64,000 bases of DNA from Halodurantibacterium flavum (GTDB taxonomy: Bacteria > Pseudomonadota > Alphaproteobacteria > Rhodobacterales > Rhodobacteraceae). A model generated the notes under the pieces. It was not told the origin of the DNA, did no database searches, and saw only the letters and a program-made list of their open reading frames with translations. Each line of letters starts with the position of its first letter. The stretch's first letter is position 1. The stretch covers positions 124,001 to 188,000 of the forward strand of contig NZ_JBHUGH010000001.1 of NCBI RefSeq assembly GCF_042681825.1, written 5' to 3'. A program made the translations under genes and the position numbers. Shown here piece after piece: positions 43,254 through 52,747 of this stretch.

Positions 43254-43971
43254 GATTTCATCCTCTGCATTGGTGGATAGGTGCGTTTGGAGAGTGAACT
43301 CTAGCAGGCGCTGCCGAACCCTGCGGTGCAGAAGCTGGCGGGTTGTTGCTTGCTTTGCTGCCTTCGGGTTCTCCCTTGCCGGATGAGCGGCACCACGACG
43401 CAATCCTGCCGAACCATGCAGCCGGACGGGCTGGTTGTCCGGGCAACCTTTGCTTTGTTGCTTGAGGAGGGCGCGAGCGTTCCGCAAGATGCGACACAGA
43501 TGCGCGAATTGCGAGGCTAGTGACGCTGAGCCAGGCTTGTTAACCTGAAGTCGATAGACAGAAGGCATGCACGCGCGGCAGGCTCAGCCTGTGGCGTTAT
43601 CCGGGAGCACCAAACAAGAAGAGGAACCGCACTTGATCTGGAGTTCCGCCTTGGTTCCATGCCCCCGATGATGTCGGCGAAGCGACAAGATCGCTGATCA
43701 TCGGCCTCTGCTACCGTGATGACAAGTTGCGCCGTATGGCCTCTGTTCAAGCCCCAAGTCAGCACTTTCTGGTGCTCTTTTTTTGACGACGCCGGACAGA
43801 TGCCGGTCCGGAAAGTCATGGTATGTGCAAGGTGCGGGGTTTGACGCATGATAATGAGGTCCTGCGAGCGGCTGAACGCGAACGACTTAACCCCGTAACT
43901 CGGCGCCTGAATGGCGCCTCTCACAATTTCGACACAGGCGGCGAGGAACGCCGTATTTAAAGGAGACCGCC
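43254..43971. other. Divergent regulatory gap with repeat copy D
   Basis: About 718 bases between the isochorismatase-family gene and the AraC gene. Copy D lies at 43289-43369. A 135-codon minus-strand frame at 43517-43924 has no recognisable features. The rest should contain both promoters. Confidence 0.5.
43289..43369 (-). repeat. Dispersed ~81-bp element, copy D
   Basis: Read on the minus strand, CCGAAGGCAGCAAAG starts the element, CGCCAGCTTCTGCACCGCAG is its middle and CTAGAGTTCA its tail; length matches copies B and C without gaps, identity to B is roughly half overall but much higher in the core. It ends 35 bases before the ATG of the isochorismatase-family gene and points toward it. 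Confidence 0.55.
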
Positions 43972-44889
43972 ATGACCGGGGCCGCGCATCCGTCCTTCAC
44001 CGATTGGTATAGGGAAGGCCCGTACGCACCCTTTGTCTACTCGGCAAAATCTGCAGGCGGGTTTCTCAACTTGTTCGGTTCGGTACAACCGGGCTCTGAA
44101 GTGAATTACCCGGCCATGCCCGATCTCGTCTTGCATCAGGCTCTGACACCCGGCACCCGTGTCAGCGCCAACCTTGGAGGAGGTCGTTTCAACGTTGCGA
44201 TGGAGGTGGGTGGTTTCGTTATCGCCGCGCCGAATTTCGCAATTCAGTCAACCGTCCCGACAGTCCACGAGATGCGGAGCTTTGCGTTTCCCATGGCGCA
44301 GTGGCAATCCGTGCTTGACGAAGCGTCCGATGGCAGGCTGTCGTTTGACAGCCTGCGGATTTATCGCGGAGCGTTTACGACGCCGTCTCTTCAGGGAAAG
44401 CTCCGGAGGCTCTGGTCCTTGTGCGAGGAAGAAGGCACACCGTCCCGTCTGTTGGCGCGCGCTGCGGGCTGCGAGATCCTGGCCGAACTGTGCCAGCTTG
44501 GTGGTGCAGAGCTTGCGACGCCAAAAGGGGGCCTCGCCACATGGGCAGAGCGGCGCTGTATAGAGCTGATGCGCGCGCGGCTCGCGGACGACATCAGTCT
44601 TGATGAACTTGCTGCCGAGGCAAAGCTCTCACCGTTCCATTTTGCGCGCATGTTCAAGCAGACGACAGGAATGCCACCCCGGGTATATCTGACACAATTG
44701 AGACTGGAGAAAGCCTGCGAGCTTCTCGAAAAGACCGACCTGTCCATCATGGAGATCGCCCTCGAGGTCGGATATTCATCAAGTCAGGTGCTCGCCCGGG
44801 TCTTCTTGAAGCACCAGAACATGAGTGCTTCCGACTATCGCCGGGCCGTACGCGACCCGACGCGCATATATGGTCGTGTGTTTCCTTGA
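43972..44889 (+). CDS. AraC-family transcriptional regulator
   Basis: A 305-residue regulator. The C-terminal about 100 residues form the double helix-turn-helix: ISLDELAAEAKLSPFHFARMFKQTTGMPPRVYL for the first and LSIMEIALEVGYSSSQVLARVFLK for the second. The N-terminal about 190 residues form a ligand/dimerisation domain I cannot assign. AAAGGAGACCGCC precedes ATG 43972. Placed divergently from the second isochorismatase-family gene, which it probably controls. Confidence 0.92.
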   Translation: MTGAAHPSFTDWYREGPYAPFVYSAKSAGGFLNLFGSVQPGSEVNYPAMPDLVLHQALTPGTRVSANLGGGRFNVAMEVGGFVIAAPNFAIQSTVPTVHEMRSFAFPMAQWQSVLDEASDGRLSFDSLRIYRGAFTTPSLQGKLRRLWSLCEEEGTPSRLLARAAGCEILAELCQLGGAELATPKGGLATWAERRCIELMRARLADDISLDELAAEAKLSPFHFARMFKQTTGMPPRVYLTQLRLEKACELLEKTDLSIMEIALEVGYSSSQVLARVFLKHQNMSASDYRRAVRDPTRIYGRVFP

Positions 44890-45595
44890 ACGCAGGCGCA
44901 TCTTGTCCGCTGGCGCGGCCCTGCCGGCGCCGGTATCGGGATCCTGGCGCGCGTCGGCTGGTCGGTGCAGGCAAAGGCGGGGCGACGGCCTGCCCTGATT
45001 CCCGCATAATGGTCCGGGCGGGCCGGCGCCACCTCGCCCCATGTCGGCTTGGCCGCTGTCCGGAGCGCCAGGCCAACCTGCCGCCGTTCCAAGCGTCACA
45101 TCCGGCTCTTCCTGGCCCTTCCGCGAAGCTCTGGAATGATGTGGGTAGCTCTCCGATTATTTTGCGCGACGCTTGGTGTTGTGCGATCTTCTGCGCCTGT
45201 TGCGACGGCCCTGTTCAGGCGTGCGAGGGTCTCAACATATTCGCCCGGCTGGCCCGAGCCTCAGAAAGCGCCGACAGTTCGGGCGCATGGAGGACGACGT
45301 GGCGCACGGTCCGGTCGACGACCGCAGAGATGATCGCCGGGAGGTCGTCGTAACCTGAGAGCCGTCGGTCCCGTCAGCACCGCATCAGCGTTGAGCGGAG
45401 CTTAGGCCGCCAATATGGTTGCGGCGACCATGGGCGGCGGATCGACAGCGACCCGAGGGGTGTATCGCCGACACCTGTTCGGGCCGGAGCTTCCACGAAT
45501 GCCGTCTCTTTGGTAAGGGTCGAAACCGCGCAGTTCACGAATTGGGCGTCACGGCGCTGCCAATGTCATGCGGGCCATGCGGAGGAGCAAAGCAG
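44890..45595. other. Gap with a decayed NmrA-family gene
   Basis: About 706 bases between the AraC gene and the thiolase. The part 45105-45525 is a minus-strand pseudogene annotated separately. 44890-45100 shows nothing recognisable. Confidence 0.5.
45105..45525 (-). pseudogene. Frameshifted NmrA-like/SDR pseudogene fragment
   Basis: Minus-strand reading across several frames reconstructs the C-terminal half of an NmrA-type NAD(P)-binding protein: RVAVDPPPMVAATILAA, an in-frame TAA near 45400, AVLTGPTAL, a +1 shift, GYDDLPAIISAVVDRTVRHV, another shift, GQPGEYVETLARLNRAVATG, and finally KIIGELPTSFQSFAEG. These are the usual consecutive blocks of the family (VDPRDVA, YVLTGPEALS, the ISxVTGRxVRY strand, and the RPPxSFxxF tail). 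The N-terminal cofactor half is not recognisable. At least two frameshifts and one stop, so not expressed as a functional protein. Confidence 0.7.
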
Positions 45596-46762
45596 ATGGA
45601 TGCACGGATCGTCGGCTGGGGCCATACCCCGTTTGGCCGGCTCGCAGAGAGCCTGGAGGGACTTATCGTAGCTGCCGCACGCGAGGCGATCGCTTCGGCG
45701 GGGCTCGAGGCGTCGCAGATCGACGGGATCTGGTTGGGCCATTTCAACGCGGGCATGGTGCGCGATGGTTTTGCCGCCTCGCTGGCCCTGCAGGCGGATG
45801 ACGCCCTGCGCTTCACCCCCGCTACCCGGCTGGAGAACGCCTGTGCCAGCGGTTCGGCGGCGATCCATGCCGCACGCAATGCGATCCGCGCGGGCGAGGC
45901 ACGCATCGCTCTGGTGATCGGCGCCGAAAAGATGACCGGGCTGGATACAGCTGGCGTGACCGATGCGCTGATGCAGGCGGGATATGCTGCCGAGGAGGAC
46001 GGGCAGAGTTTTCCCCGCATCTTCGCCCGTTTCGCCGATGCGTACTTTCAGGAAAATGGCGACCAGAGCCGGATTTTGGCCAGCATCGCCGCGAAGAACC
46101 ATCGCAACGCGCTCGATAACCCGCTGGCGCATATGCGCAAGGATCTGGGCGAGGAGTTCTGCGCGACCGTCTCAGAGAGGAACCCGATGATCGCCCCGCC
46201 ACTGCGGTTGAGCGATTGCTCTCTCATTTCTGACGGTGCGGCGGCTCTGATCCTGGTGGCGGAGGATATGGCGGCAGAGTTCGACCATGCCATCGGCTTT
46301 CGCGCTGCGGTGCAACTCAATGACTATCTGCCTATGTCCCGTCGCGAACTCTTGGCCTTTGAGGGCCCGGCGCGGGCGTTTGCACTGGCCTATGAACGCG
46401 CCGGGCTCACTGTTGACGATCTGGATTTCGCCGAAGTGCACGATTGTTTCACAATCGCCGAACTGCTGATCTACGAGGCAATGGGCATTGCAGCGCGCGG
46501 GCAGGGCGCGGTGGCCATCGAGTCCGGTGCGGTGTTCAGGGGCGGCCGGCTGCCGGTGAACCTCTCGGGCGGGTTGAAGGCCAAGGGGCATCCGGTCGGG
46601 GCAACAGGTGTATCAATGCATGTGTTGGCCGCGCGCCAGCTCGCGGGTGTCGCCGGTGCCATGCAGGTGCCCGATGCCCGACTGGGCTGCGTGTTCAACA
46701 TGGGCGGATCTGCCGTGGCAAGCTATGTCTCGATCCTGGAACGTATGGGTGGCAAGGCATGA
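45596..46762 (+). CDS. Thiolase-family protein (acetyl-CoA acetyltransferase/SCP-x type)
   Basis: A 388-residue thiolase-fold enzyme. The acylated Cys83 lies in LENACASGSAAIHAA; catalytic His in NLSGGLKAKGHPVGATG; the earlier His in AEVHDCFTIAEL. The segment order and the HDCF motif are typical of SCP-x/lipid-transfer-type thiolases of beta-oxidation-like pathways. GGAGGAGC before ATG 45596 fixes the start; the frame is open 59 codons upstream across the pseudogene region. The following gene seems lost (see next entry). Confidence 0.9.
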   Translation: MDARIVGWGHTPFGRLAESLEGLIVAAAREAIASAGLEASQIDGIWLGHFNAGMVRDGFAASLALQADDALRFTPATRLENACASGSAAIHAARNAIRAGEARIALVIGAEKMTGLDTAGVTDALMQAGYAAEEDGQSFPRIFARFADAYFQENGDQSRILASIAAKNHRNALDNPLAHMRKDLGEEFCATVSERNPMIAPPLRLSDCSLISDGAAALILVAEDMAAEFDHAIGFRAAVQLNDYLPMSRRELLAFEGPARAFALAYERAGLTVDDLDFAEVHDCFTIAELLIYEAMGIAARGQGAVAIESGAVFRGGRLPVNLSGGLKAKGHPVGATGVSMHVLAARQLAGVAGAMQVPDARLGCVFNMGGSAVASYVSILERMGGKA

Positions 46763-46794
46763 GCGTGACGGGCACGCCCCGCAGTAAAGGCTGA
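46759..46794 (+). pseudogene. Probable amputated start of a gene coupled to the thiolase
   Basis: ATG at 46759 overlaps the thiolase stop (ATGA), the coupling used by real operons throughout this window, but the frame (MSVTGTPRSKG) ends after 11 codons. In comparable loci the thiolase is followed by an acyl-CoA synthetase or similar; I infer that the body of such a gene was deleted. The coding evidence is only the overlap. Confidence 0.35.
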
Positions 46795-46896
46795 AAACGT
46801 GACGACACGACGGCAGAGCGCCGGCAGGTCGGTCACGGACAGCGACCAGACAGCCCGGACGCAGCACCGCACAGGCAGGTGCGACGTCCGGGCCTC

Positions 46897-46941
46897 GACC
46901 TCGGCTTGCCGAGGTCATCGCCAGGATGCCTTATGGCATCC
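46897..46941. terminator. Two adjacent perfect hairpins between convergent genes
   Basis: GACCTCGGC-TT-GCCGAGGTC (46897-46916, 9-bp stem) and GGATGCC-TTAT-GGCATCC (46924-46941, 7-bp stem). They lie between the thiolase (plus) and the SDR (minus), so a bidirectional terminator is likely. Neither is followed by a clear T-run. Confidence 0.6.
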
Positions 46942-46977
46942 GAGAACCTGACGGTGGCTGCATCAGCTCATCCGCCG

Positions 46978-47826
46978 TCAGGCGCGCTGGAGCACGTCGT
47001 CGTGGTCGGTTGACATCGCGAGGTGACGCCAGGCCTCGGACTCGGTCCGCAGTTGCGTGATCTTGCGATCCAACTCTGCCAGGCAATCGCTGCCCAACTG
47101 CGCCCGCAGCGGTGGTGCTTCGGTCGTGGCAAGCGTGAGAATGGCAGTCGCCGCCCTGACCGGGTCGCCGGGCTGATTGTGGTTGAGGCTTGGAACCACA
47201 TCCCGGATGGCACCGGCGCTGGAATGATAGTCCGCGATGATATCGTCTTCCGTATCCAGGCTTTGCGCGTCAAGAAAATCTGTGCGGAAGTAGCCCGGTT
47301 CGACCACCGTGACCTGAATGCCAAGGCCGGCAAGCTCTGCGTGCATCGCCTCCGAGATGCCTTCTACTGCGAACTTGGTGGAGCAATAGATCCCGAAGCC
47401 GGCAGAGCTGCTGAAGCCACCGAGCGAGCTGATGTTGAGGATCCGGCCCGAGCGTTGCGCGCGCATGACCGGAAGCACCGCACGGGTGACGTTGAGCAAG
47501 CCGAACACGTTGATGTCGTAGAGCGAGCGAACCGCTGCGTCCGAGGACTCTTCCACAGCAGCCAGCAGACCACGTCCAGCGTTGTTGACCAGAACGTCGA
47601 TCGTGCCAGAAACCTCTACCGCGGCAGAGACGGCCGTCCGGGCCTGGGCTTCATCCGTTACGTCAAGTGCCTGCGCGAGCAACCGCTCACCATGCCCCGG
47701 CAGTGCCTTCTTGACGGCGTCAGGATTACGGGCGGTGGCCACCACGTTATCGCCACGCTCAAGTGCCTGGCGGGCAATTTCCAGTCCGAAGCCGCGTGAG
47801 GCGCCGGTAATGAACCACGTTGTCAT
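46978..47826 (-). CDS. Short-chain dehydrogenase/reductase
   Basis: A 282-residue classical SDR. Cofactor motif TGASRGFG (residues 7-14), NNAG at 81-84, catalytic Ser near 134, Tyr147 and Lys151 in YCSTK. The substrate side (PGYFRTDFLDAQSL) fits the group that acts on ketones or quinoid compounds in single-gene units. AAGGAGCACATC before ATG 47826 decides the start; the frame is open further upstream but without SDR sequence. The upstream aldehyde dehydrogenase ends about 120 bases before, so the two may be co-transcribed. Confidence 0.93.
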   Translation of the reverse strand: MTTWFITGASRGFGLEIARQALERGDNVVATARNPDAVKKALPGHGERLLAQALDVTDEAQARTAVSAAVEVSGTIDVLVNNAGRGLLAAVEESSDAAVRSLYDINVFGLLNVTRAVLPVMRAQRSGRILNISSLGGFSSSAGFGIYCSTKFAVEGISEAMHAELAGLGIQVTVVEPGYFRTDFLDAQSLDTEDDIIADYHSSAGAIRDVVPSLNHNQPGDPVRAATAILTLATTEAPPLRAQLGSDCLAELDRKITQLRTESEAWRHLAMSTDHDDVLQRA

Positions 47827-47949
47827 GATGTGCTCCTTATGGGGGAACTCTTCCCCCTCGTGTGTTGAATGGTTGGAGAATTTCATCCCGCTCGGCTCTC
47901 CGGGCCGCTTTCTCCGGGCCATCGCCCGGAGAAAGGGAAGGGATCGCTG

Positions 47950-49368
47950 CTAGGCGCGGACGACCTTGGTTTCCAAGTACTCTTCCATGCCATCCGGCCC
48001 GAACTCGCGCCCGTTGCCCGACTGTTTGTATCCGCCCCAAGGCGCACTCCAGTCGAAGTCGGTGTCGTTGATGATGATGTAGCCAGCTCTGATCTTTTCT
48101 GCGACGGCGTGGGCCGCAGCAGGATCGGAACCGGTAACATATCCCGCGAGCCCGAAGGGGCTGTCGTTGGCGATCTGGATCGCCTCTTCGACGGTATCAT
48201 AGGCAATTACCGACATCACCGGGCCAAAGATTTCCTCTCGCGCGATCGTCATGGAATTCGTGACATCCGCGAACACGGTCGGCTTGGCGAAATGGCCGGC
48301 CTCCAGCCCTTCCGGCTTGCCCAATCCGCCGGCCACCAGACGGGCGCCCTCGTCGATACCCTTGCGGATATAGCCTTGGACGATATCCCACTGTTCGGCC
48401 GAAACCAGCGGACCCATGGCGGTCGTCTCAGCGCGCGGGTCACCCACGCGGATCGCTTCGACCGCAGGAACCAGGACGTTGAGGAATTCCTCAAGTCGCG
48501 ACCGAGGCACGATGGTCCGGCTCGGCGCACTGCAGAGCTGGCCGGTCATCGCCATCAGCCAGTTCATGGCGGTGTTCACCGCCACGTTCAGATCGGCGTC
48601 CGGCAACAGGATGTGCGGTGACTTTCCGCCCAGTTCAGAGGTGACGCGCTTTGCTGTCGGCGCCGCAGCGATGGAGATTTCGGTGGCTGCCGGAAGCGAG
48701 CCGGTGAAAGAGACCATCCCGACATCCGGATGCGAACTCAATTTCTTGCCAATGACAGAGCCGCGGCCATTGACGAGATTGAACACCCCTGCCGGAACGC
48801 CTGCCGCATGCATGATCTCGGCCAGGATAAGGGCCGAATACGGCGTCAACTGGGCGGGCTTGAAGACCACCGTACATCCGGCGGCCAGGGCAGACACGGT
48901 CTTGCCCACCGGCTGCAGAACGGGGAAGTTCCACGGCGTGATGAGCGCCGCTACCCCGAGCGCCTCTTTCCGGATCTCGGTCGTGCCCCGCATTTCGGTG
49001 AACGGGTAGGTCTTCAGGGTCTCGATCGCCGTGGCGATCTGCACCCGACCGCTTGGCAGGTGCGCGCCGCGCGCCAGCGCCACCGGCGCACCCAGTTCCT
49101 CGGTAACGGCTTGCACCAGGTCTTCGGTCCGTGCATCGAACTCGACGAGGATCCGCTCGAGCAGTTCAATACGCTCTTGCGGGGTCGTCTGCGAATAAGA
49201 GGCAAAGGCACGATCCGCCGCGGCGACGGCCGCATCGACGTCTGCCTCGCCACCAAGCGCCACCCGGCCAGTGACTTTCCCGGTTGCCGGGTCCGTCCTT
49301 TCCAGGACCGACGGCTGGAGCGGGTCACGCCATGCACCGTCGATGTAAAGTTGATTATGCTCACGCAT
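47950..49368 (-). CDS. Aldehyde dehydrogenase family protein
   Basis: A 472-residue NAD(P)-dependent aldehyde dehydrogenase. Catalytic Cys279 in TGQLCSAPSR and Glu245 in TSELGGKSP; cofactor segments ITPWNFPVLQP and VVFKPAQ; SFTGSLPAATEI at the nucleotide side. Ends with the typical PWGGYKQSGNGREFG. GGGAGCGACGAAC precedes ATG 49368. Closest in style to broad-specificity enzymes for aromatic or aliphatic aldehydes; substrate not deducible. Confidence 0.94.
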   Translation of the reverse strand: MREHNQLYIDGAWRDPLQPSVLERTDPATGKVTGRVALGGEADVDAAVAAADRAFASYSQTTPQERIELLERILVEFDARTEDLVQAVTEELGAPVALARGAHLPSGRVQIATAIETLKTYPFTEMRGTTEIRKEALGVAALITPWNFPVLQPVGKTVSALAAGCTVVFKPAQLTPYSALILAEIMHAAGVPAGVFNLVNGRGSVIGKKLSSHPDVGMVSFTGSLPAATEISIAAAPTAKRVTSELGGKSPHILLPDADLNVAVNTAMNWLMAMTGQLCSAPSRTIVPRSRLEEFLNVLVPAVEAIRVGDPRAETTAMGPLVSAEQWDIVQGYIRKGIDEGARLVAGGLGKPEGLEAGHFAKPTVFADVTNSMTIAREEIFGPVMSVIAYDTVEEAIQIANDSPFGLAGYVTGSDPAAAHAVAEKIRAGYIIINDTDFDWSAPWGGYKQSGNGREFGPDGMEEYLETKVVRA

Positions 49369-49609
49369 GTTCGTCGCTCCCACGAATTGATAGTCAGGAA
49401 CCATCATGTGGCCGTGGGGCTGTCGGGGTGATAGACGGAAACTCCGCGATGATTGCACGATCCTCCAAGGCCGGGCGAAAACCCGTTACGCGCGCGGTTC
49501 CGAAAGGGGCAGGGGGCGCCGGTGCAGGGGGAAAAGCAAACCTCCGGATGTCCAGCGCATATTGTCAGGCGGCCTTAGGGGCGGTGTGCCGAGCGAACTC
49601 TGCGGCGGA

Positions 49610-50602
49610 TCACGCGGCGGGCGATGCCGGACCCGAAGATTCGCGCTGAACAAGTATGTTCGGCACCATCATGCGCAGTGGCGCATAGTCGATCAGCGGA
49701 TTGCGAAGTCGGGCATCCAGCCGTCTGACGGCATTTCTGCCAAACTCTGCCGCGCGGACCCGAACGGTTGTCAGTTGCGGGCTTACCTGAACGGCGGCGC
49801 TGTAGTCGCCAAAGCCGACGACGGATACGTCGCGTGGAATCCGCCAGCCCCTTGCCAGGAGATCCGTATAGGCGGTGATCGCCAACGCGTCATGTGCGCA
49901 AAAGAAGCCAGTCGGCCTTCCGCCCTGCGCAAGGATCTTGTCGAGCGACTCGCTGAAGGATCCGCCCTGTTCCCACGACACATAGTGGCACCGCATACCG
50001 GTTCCGGCAGATGCGACCTCAAGGACACCGTTCCAGCGCTCTCGTCGCCCACGCAGGTCAACATCGCCATTCACGAAAACAATCTCGCGATGGCCGAGAT
50101 CGTAGAGGTAGCGACCGACCGCAATACCGGCTTCGCGGTCGGTCCCCCCGACATGGTCGACCTGCTCAAGCGGCTCAAGCCATCCGGCACGGACCAGCGG
50201 CTTTCCGGTGGCGACGATCTTTGCGATGGTCGCCTTGTCCCGGACGTTGACCGCGAAGAAGCCGGAGCAGCGGTCGAGGAACTTTGGCAGGTCCAGTTCC
50301 GACAGGTGCCACTGGGCGATGACGGTGCATCCGAGATGGCTCGCCTCGCTTTGCAGGCCGCTCTGGATCTGGATGTTCATCTCGCTGTTGATCGTGTCGC
50401 TTTCGTCAAAGATGGCGCCGATAACCGGGCTGGCAGGGGGGGCGCTGCGCTCGGGGCGAACATAGCCGAGCCGCTCAGCGACGGCCAGAACCTGCGCCCT
50501 GGTCGAGGCGCTGACCCCGGATTTTCCCGAAAGCGCTCTCGAAACCGCGTATTTGGAGAGGCCGGTTTCCTCGGCAATGATTCGCAGTGTGATCTTCGAC
50601 AT
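49610..50602 (-). CDS. LacI-family transcriptional repressor
   Basis: A 330-residue regulator. The N-terminal helix-turn-helix and hinge are clear (LRIIAEETGLSKYAVSRALS, then RERLGY-type AERLGYVRPE). The remainder is a periplasmic-binding-protein-like sugar domain (VGRYLYDLGHREIVFVNG, GFFCAHDALAITAYTDLLARG, VSVVGFGDY). GGAGCAGGAAC precedes ATG 50602. Divergent from the sugar ABC operon, so it most likely represses that operon and is released by the transported sugar. Confidence 0.93.
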   Translation of the reverse strand: MSKITLRIIAEETGLSKYAVSRALSGKSGVSASTRAQVLAVAERLGYVRPERSAPPASPVIGAIFDESDTINSEMNIQIQSGLQSEASHLGCTVIAQWHLSELDLPKFLDRCSGFFAVNVRDKATIAKIVATGKPLVRAGWLEPLEQVDHVGGTDREAGIAVGRYLYDLGHREIVFVNGDVDLRGRRERWNGVLEVASAGTGMRCHYVSWEQGGSFSESLDKILAQGGRPTGFFCAHDALAITAYTDLLARGWRIPRDVSVVGFGDYSAAVQVSPQLTTVRVRAAEFGRNAVRRLDARLRNPLIDYAPLRMMVPNILVQRESSGPASPAA

Positions 50603-50772
50603 GTTCCTGCTCCATTCCTGCTGCACTGCCGCATCCCGACAAAGCTTGGGGTGTTTTTAATGCCTTAGTCCATTTGCGCCTGCAGAAGAAAAACTTCGTC
50701 ATAACGCTTTACCTAACAACATGCCTTGAGAGAACCTAAAGTAGAACCGAAATCTGTTCTGGGAGGGGCAAG

Positions 50773-52665
50773 ATGGTACGGATTAACAGACGGAGTTTTC
50801 TTTTCACGACCACCATGGCTGCGGGCGCCGGGATGCTCGGATTGCCGTTGATGGCTCAATCGGCCGGCCTGCCACCGCTGGAGGAGCGGCTGCCGCGAAA
50901 CCCTTTGGTCATCGTCCCGACTGATCGTCCGGGTGTCCAGGGCGGCACCTGGAACCACGCCCTGGTCGGCGGCGGATCCCTCTCGATGCTGATCCGCTAC
51001 CAATCCTATGAACCCCTTGTCCGCTTTACCCCGGACTGGTCTGGCATCGAACCTAACGTTGCCGAAAGTTATGAGGTGAATGAGGACTCGACCGTCTACA
51101 CCTTCACGCTGCGGGAAGGCCATAAATGGTCGGACGGCGCGCCCTACACCACCGAAGATATCCGCTTCTGGTATGAACACATCCTGACCGACCCGGAGGT
51201 CGGCACGACCAGCGGGCAGAGTTTCTGGCAGGTAGATGGCGCATGGGGCCAGTTGGATATCGTGGACGAGACGACCTTCCGGGTGGTCTTCCCCTCACCG
51301 AACGGCTTTTTTGCGCATGGGCTCGCCTGGGCCAATCAGGATCAACTGACGCGTGCACCCGCGCATTACCTCAAGCAGTTTCATATCCGGTACAACCCGG
51401 ATGCGAACCAGCTGGCGCAGTCGCGCGGGTACCAGAGCTGGACCGCCCTTTTCGCGCGCGAACACGGCCTGGCGGAAGACAACATTCATTTTCAGAACTC
51501 GGCCCGGCCAACGCTGAACGCGTGGATGTTCACGAGCGCCCCGGGCGAGAACACGGAACGTGCGATTGCCGTGCGCAATCCGTATTACTTCAAGATCGAC
51601 ACCGAAGGCACGCAATTGCCCTACTTCGACCGTATCGTCTACCAGATGGTCGGCGATCCGCAGGTCCTGCTGTTGAAGACGCTTCAGGGCGAGATCGACA
51701 TGATGGACCAGTATATTGCGACGCCGACCAACCGGCCCGTGCTCTATGACGGGCAGCAAAGCGGCGACTACCGCTTCTATACGCTCCGCGAGACGGCGGC
51801 GAATGTCATGGTCTTCAACCTGAACCTCAACCACACGGACGAGGTGAAGAACGCGCTCTACAACACGCGTGAGTTCAGGCAGGCCCTGTCGCTGGCGATC
51901 AATCGTCAGGATCTCATCGACGCGGTCTTCGTCGGCCAGGGCGCCCCGGCACAACCCTCGATCATCGAAGGCGATCCGCTCTACAATGAGCGGCTGGCCA
52001 CGCAGTTCACCGAATACGATCCGGATCGCGCGAACCAGATGCTGGATGAGATTGTGCCCGACCGGGACAGCGCCGGCTACCGTCTGGATCCGGCGGGACG
52101 GCGCCTGTCGATCATCTTCGAGATCGACCAGACCCGCACGACTTTCGTCGACATGTTTCAGCTGCTGCCGCCGATGTTCCAGGCGGTCGGAGTCGATGTG
52201 CAGATGCGGACGATGGACCGTTCTCTCTGGGAAACCCGCGTCCGCAACGGTCGGGAATTCGATGCGACCGCGCATCAGTTCGGCGCCAACTCCGGCATCG
52301 CCGCCATGCTGGATCCTCGCTACTTCGTGCCGTTCAGCAGCAACTCGGTCTATGCGCCGGGGTGGTCGCTGTACTTCACGTCGCCCGAAAACCCCAACGC
52401 AATCGAGCCGCCCGAAGAGATCAAGCAACAGCAAGAGCGGTACCGCGATCTGCTTGCGACGGGCGATCCCGAACAGCAGCATGCAAAGATGGCCGAGATC
52501 CTCGAGGCGGCCGCGGACCAGTTCCTCGTCTTCGGGATCTCGCTGCCTGCCGACGGCTACGGCATCGTGAAGAACAACATGGTCAACACGATGGACGTCA
52601 TGCCGAACAGCTTTGGCTGGCCGACGCCTGGCCCCTCGCGGCCCGAACAGTTCTTCAAGACCTGA
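50773..52665 (+). CDS. ABC transporter substrate-binding protein (family 5), Tat-exported
   Basis: A 630-residue periplasmic solute-binding protein of the peptide/oligosaccharide type. The leader has NRRSFLFTTTMAAGAG and ends LPLMAQSAG, a twin-arginine signal. Diagnostic segments: LRLREG-like TFTLREGHKWSDGAPYTTEDI near 115-135, FRVVFPSPNG, and VKNALYNTREFRQALSLAIN. Larger than dipeptide-binding DppA (about 535), like oligosaccharide-binding members. GGGAGGGG before ATG 50773. Next to two glycoside-hydrolase-type genes, so a glycoside is the likely ligand. Confidence 0.93.
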   Translation: MVRINRRSFLFTTTMAAGAGMLGLPLMAQSAGLPPLEERLPRNPLVIVPTDRPGVQGGTWNHALVGGGSLSMLIRYQSYEPLVRFTPDWSGIEPNVAESYEVNEDSTVYTFTLREGHKWSDGAPYTTEDIRFWYEHILTDPEVGTTSGQSFWQVDGAWGQLDIVDETTFRVVFPSPNGFFAHGLAWANQDQLTRAPAHYLKQFHIRYNPDANQLAQSRGYQSWTALFAREHGLAEDNIHFQNSARPTLNAWMFTSAPGENTERAIAVRNPYYFKIDTEGTQLPYFDRIVYQMVGDPQVLLLKTLQGEIDMMDQYIATPTNRPVLYDGQQSGDYRFYTLRETAANVMVFNLNLNHTDEVKNALYNTREFRQALSLAINRQDLIDAVFVGQGAPAQPSIIEGDPLYNERLATQFTEYDPDRANQMLDEIVPDRDSAGYRLDPAGRRLSIIFEIDQTRTTFVDMFQLLPPMFQAVGVDVQMRTMDRSLWETRVRNGREFDATAHQFGANSGIAAMLDPRYFVPFSSNSVYAPGWSLYFTSPENPNAIEPPEEIKQQQERYRDLLATGDPEQQHAKMAEILEAAADQFLVFGISLPADGYGIVKNNMVNTMDVMPNSFGWPTPGPSRPEQFFKT

Positions 52666-52747
52666 CGGGACTGCGCCGGCAGCAACCTGCTCGAACCGGG
52701 GCCGGCCCGTCGGCCCCGAACGACCCCTGCATGAGGAAAGCGACGAC

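Noticed and set aside
43517..43924. A 135-codon minus-strand frame upstream of the AraC gene
   Set aside because: No family resemblance, no ribosome site and mixed composition; treated as intergenic.
50603..50772. LacI operator in the divergent region
   Set aside because: I looked for a centrally CG-containing palindrome; AACGCTTTACC near 50703 is suggestive of a half site but no convincing dyad was found.
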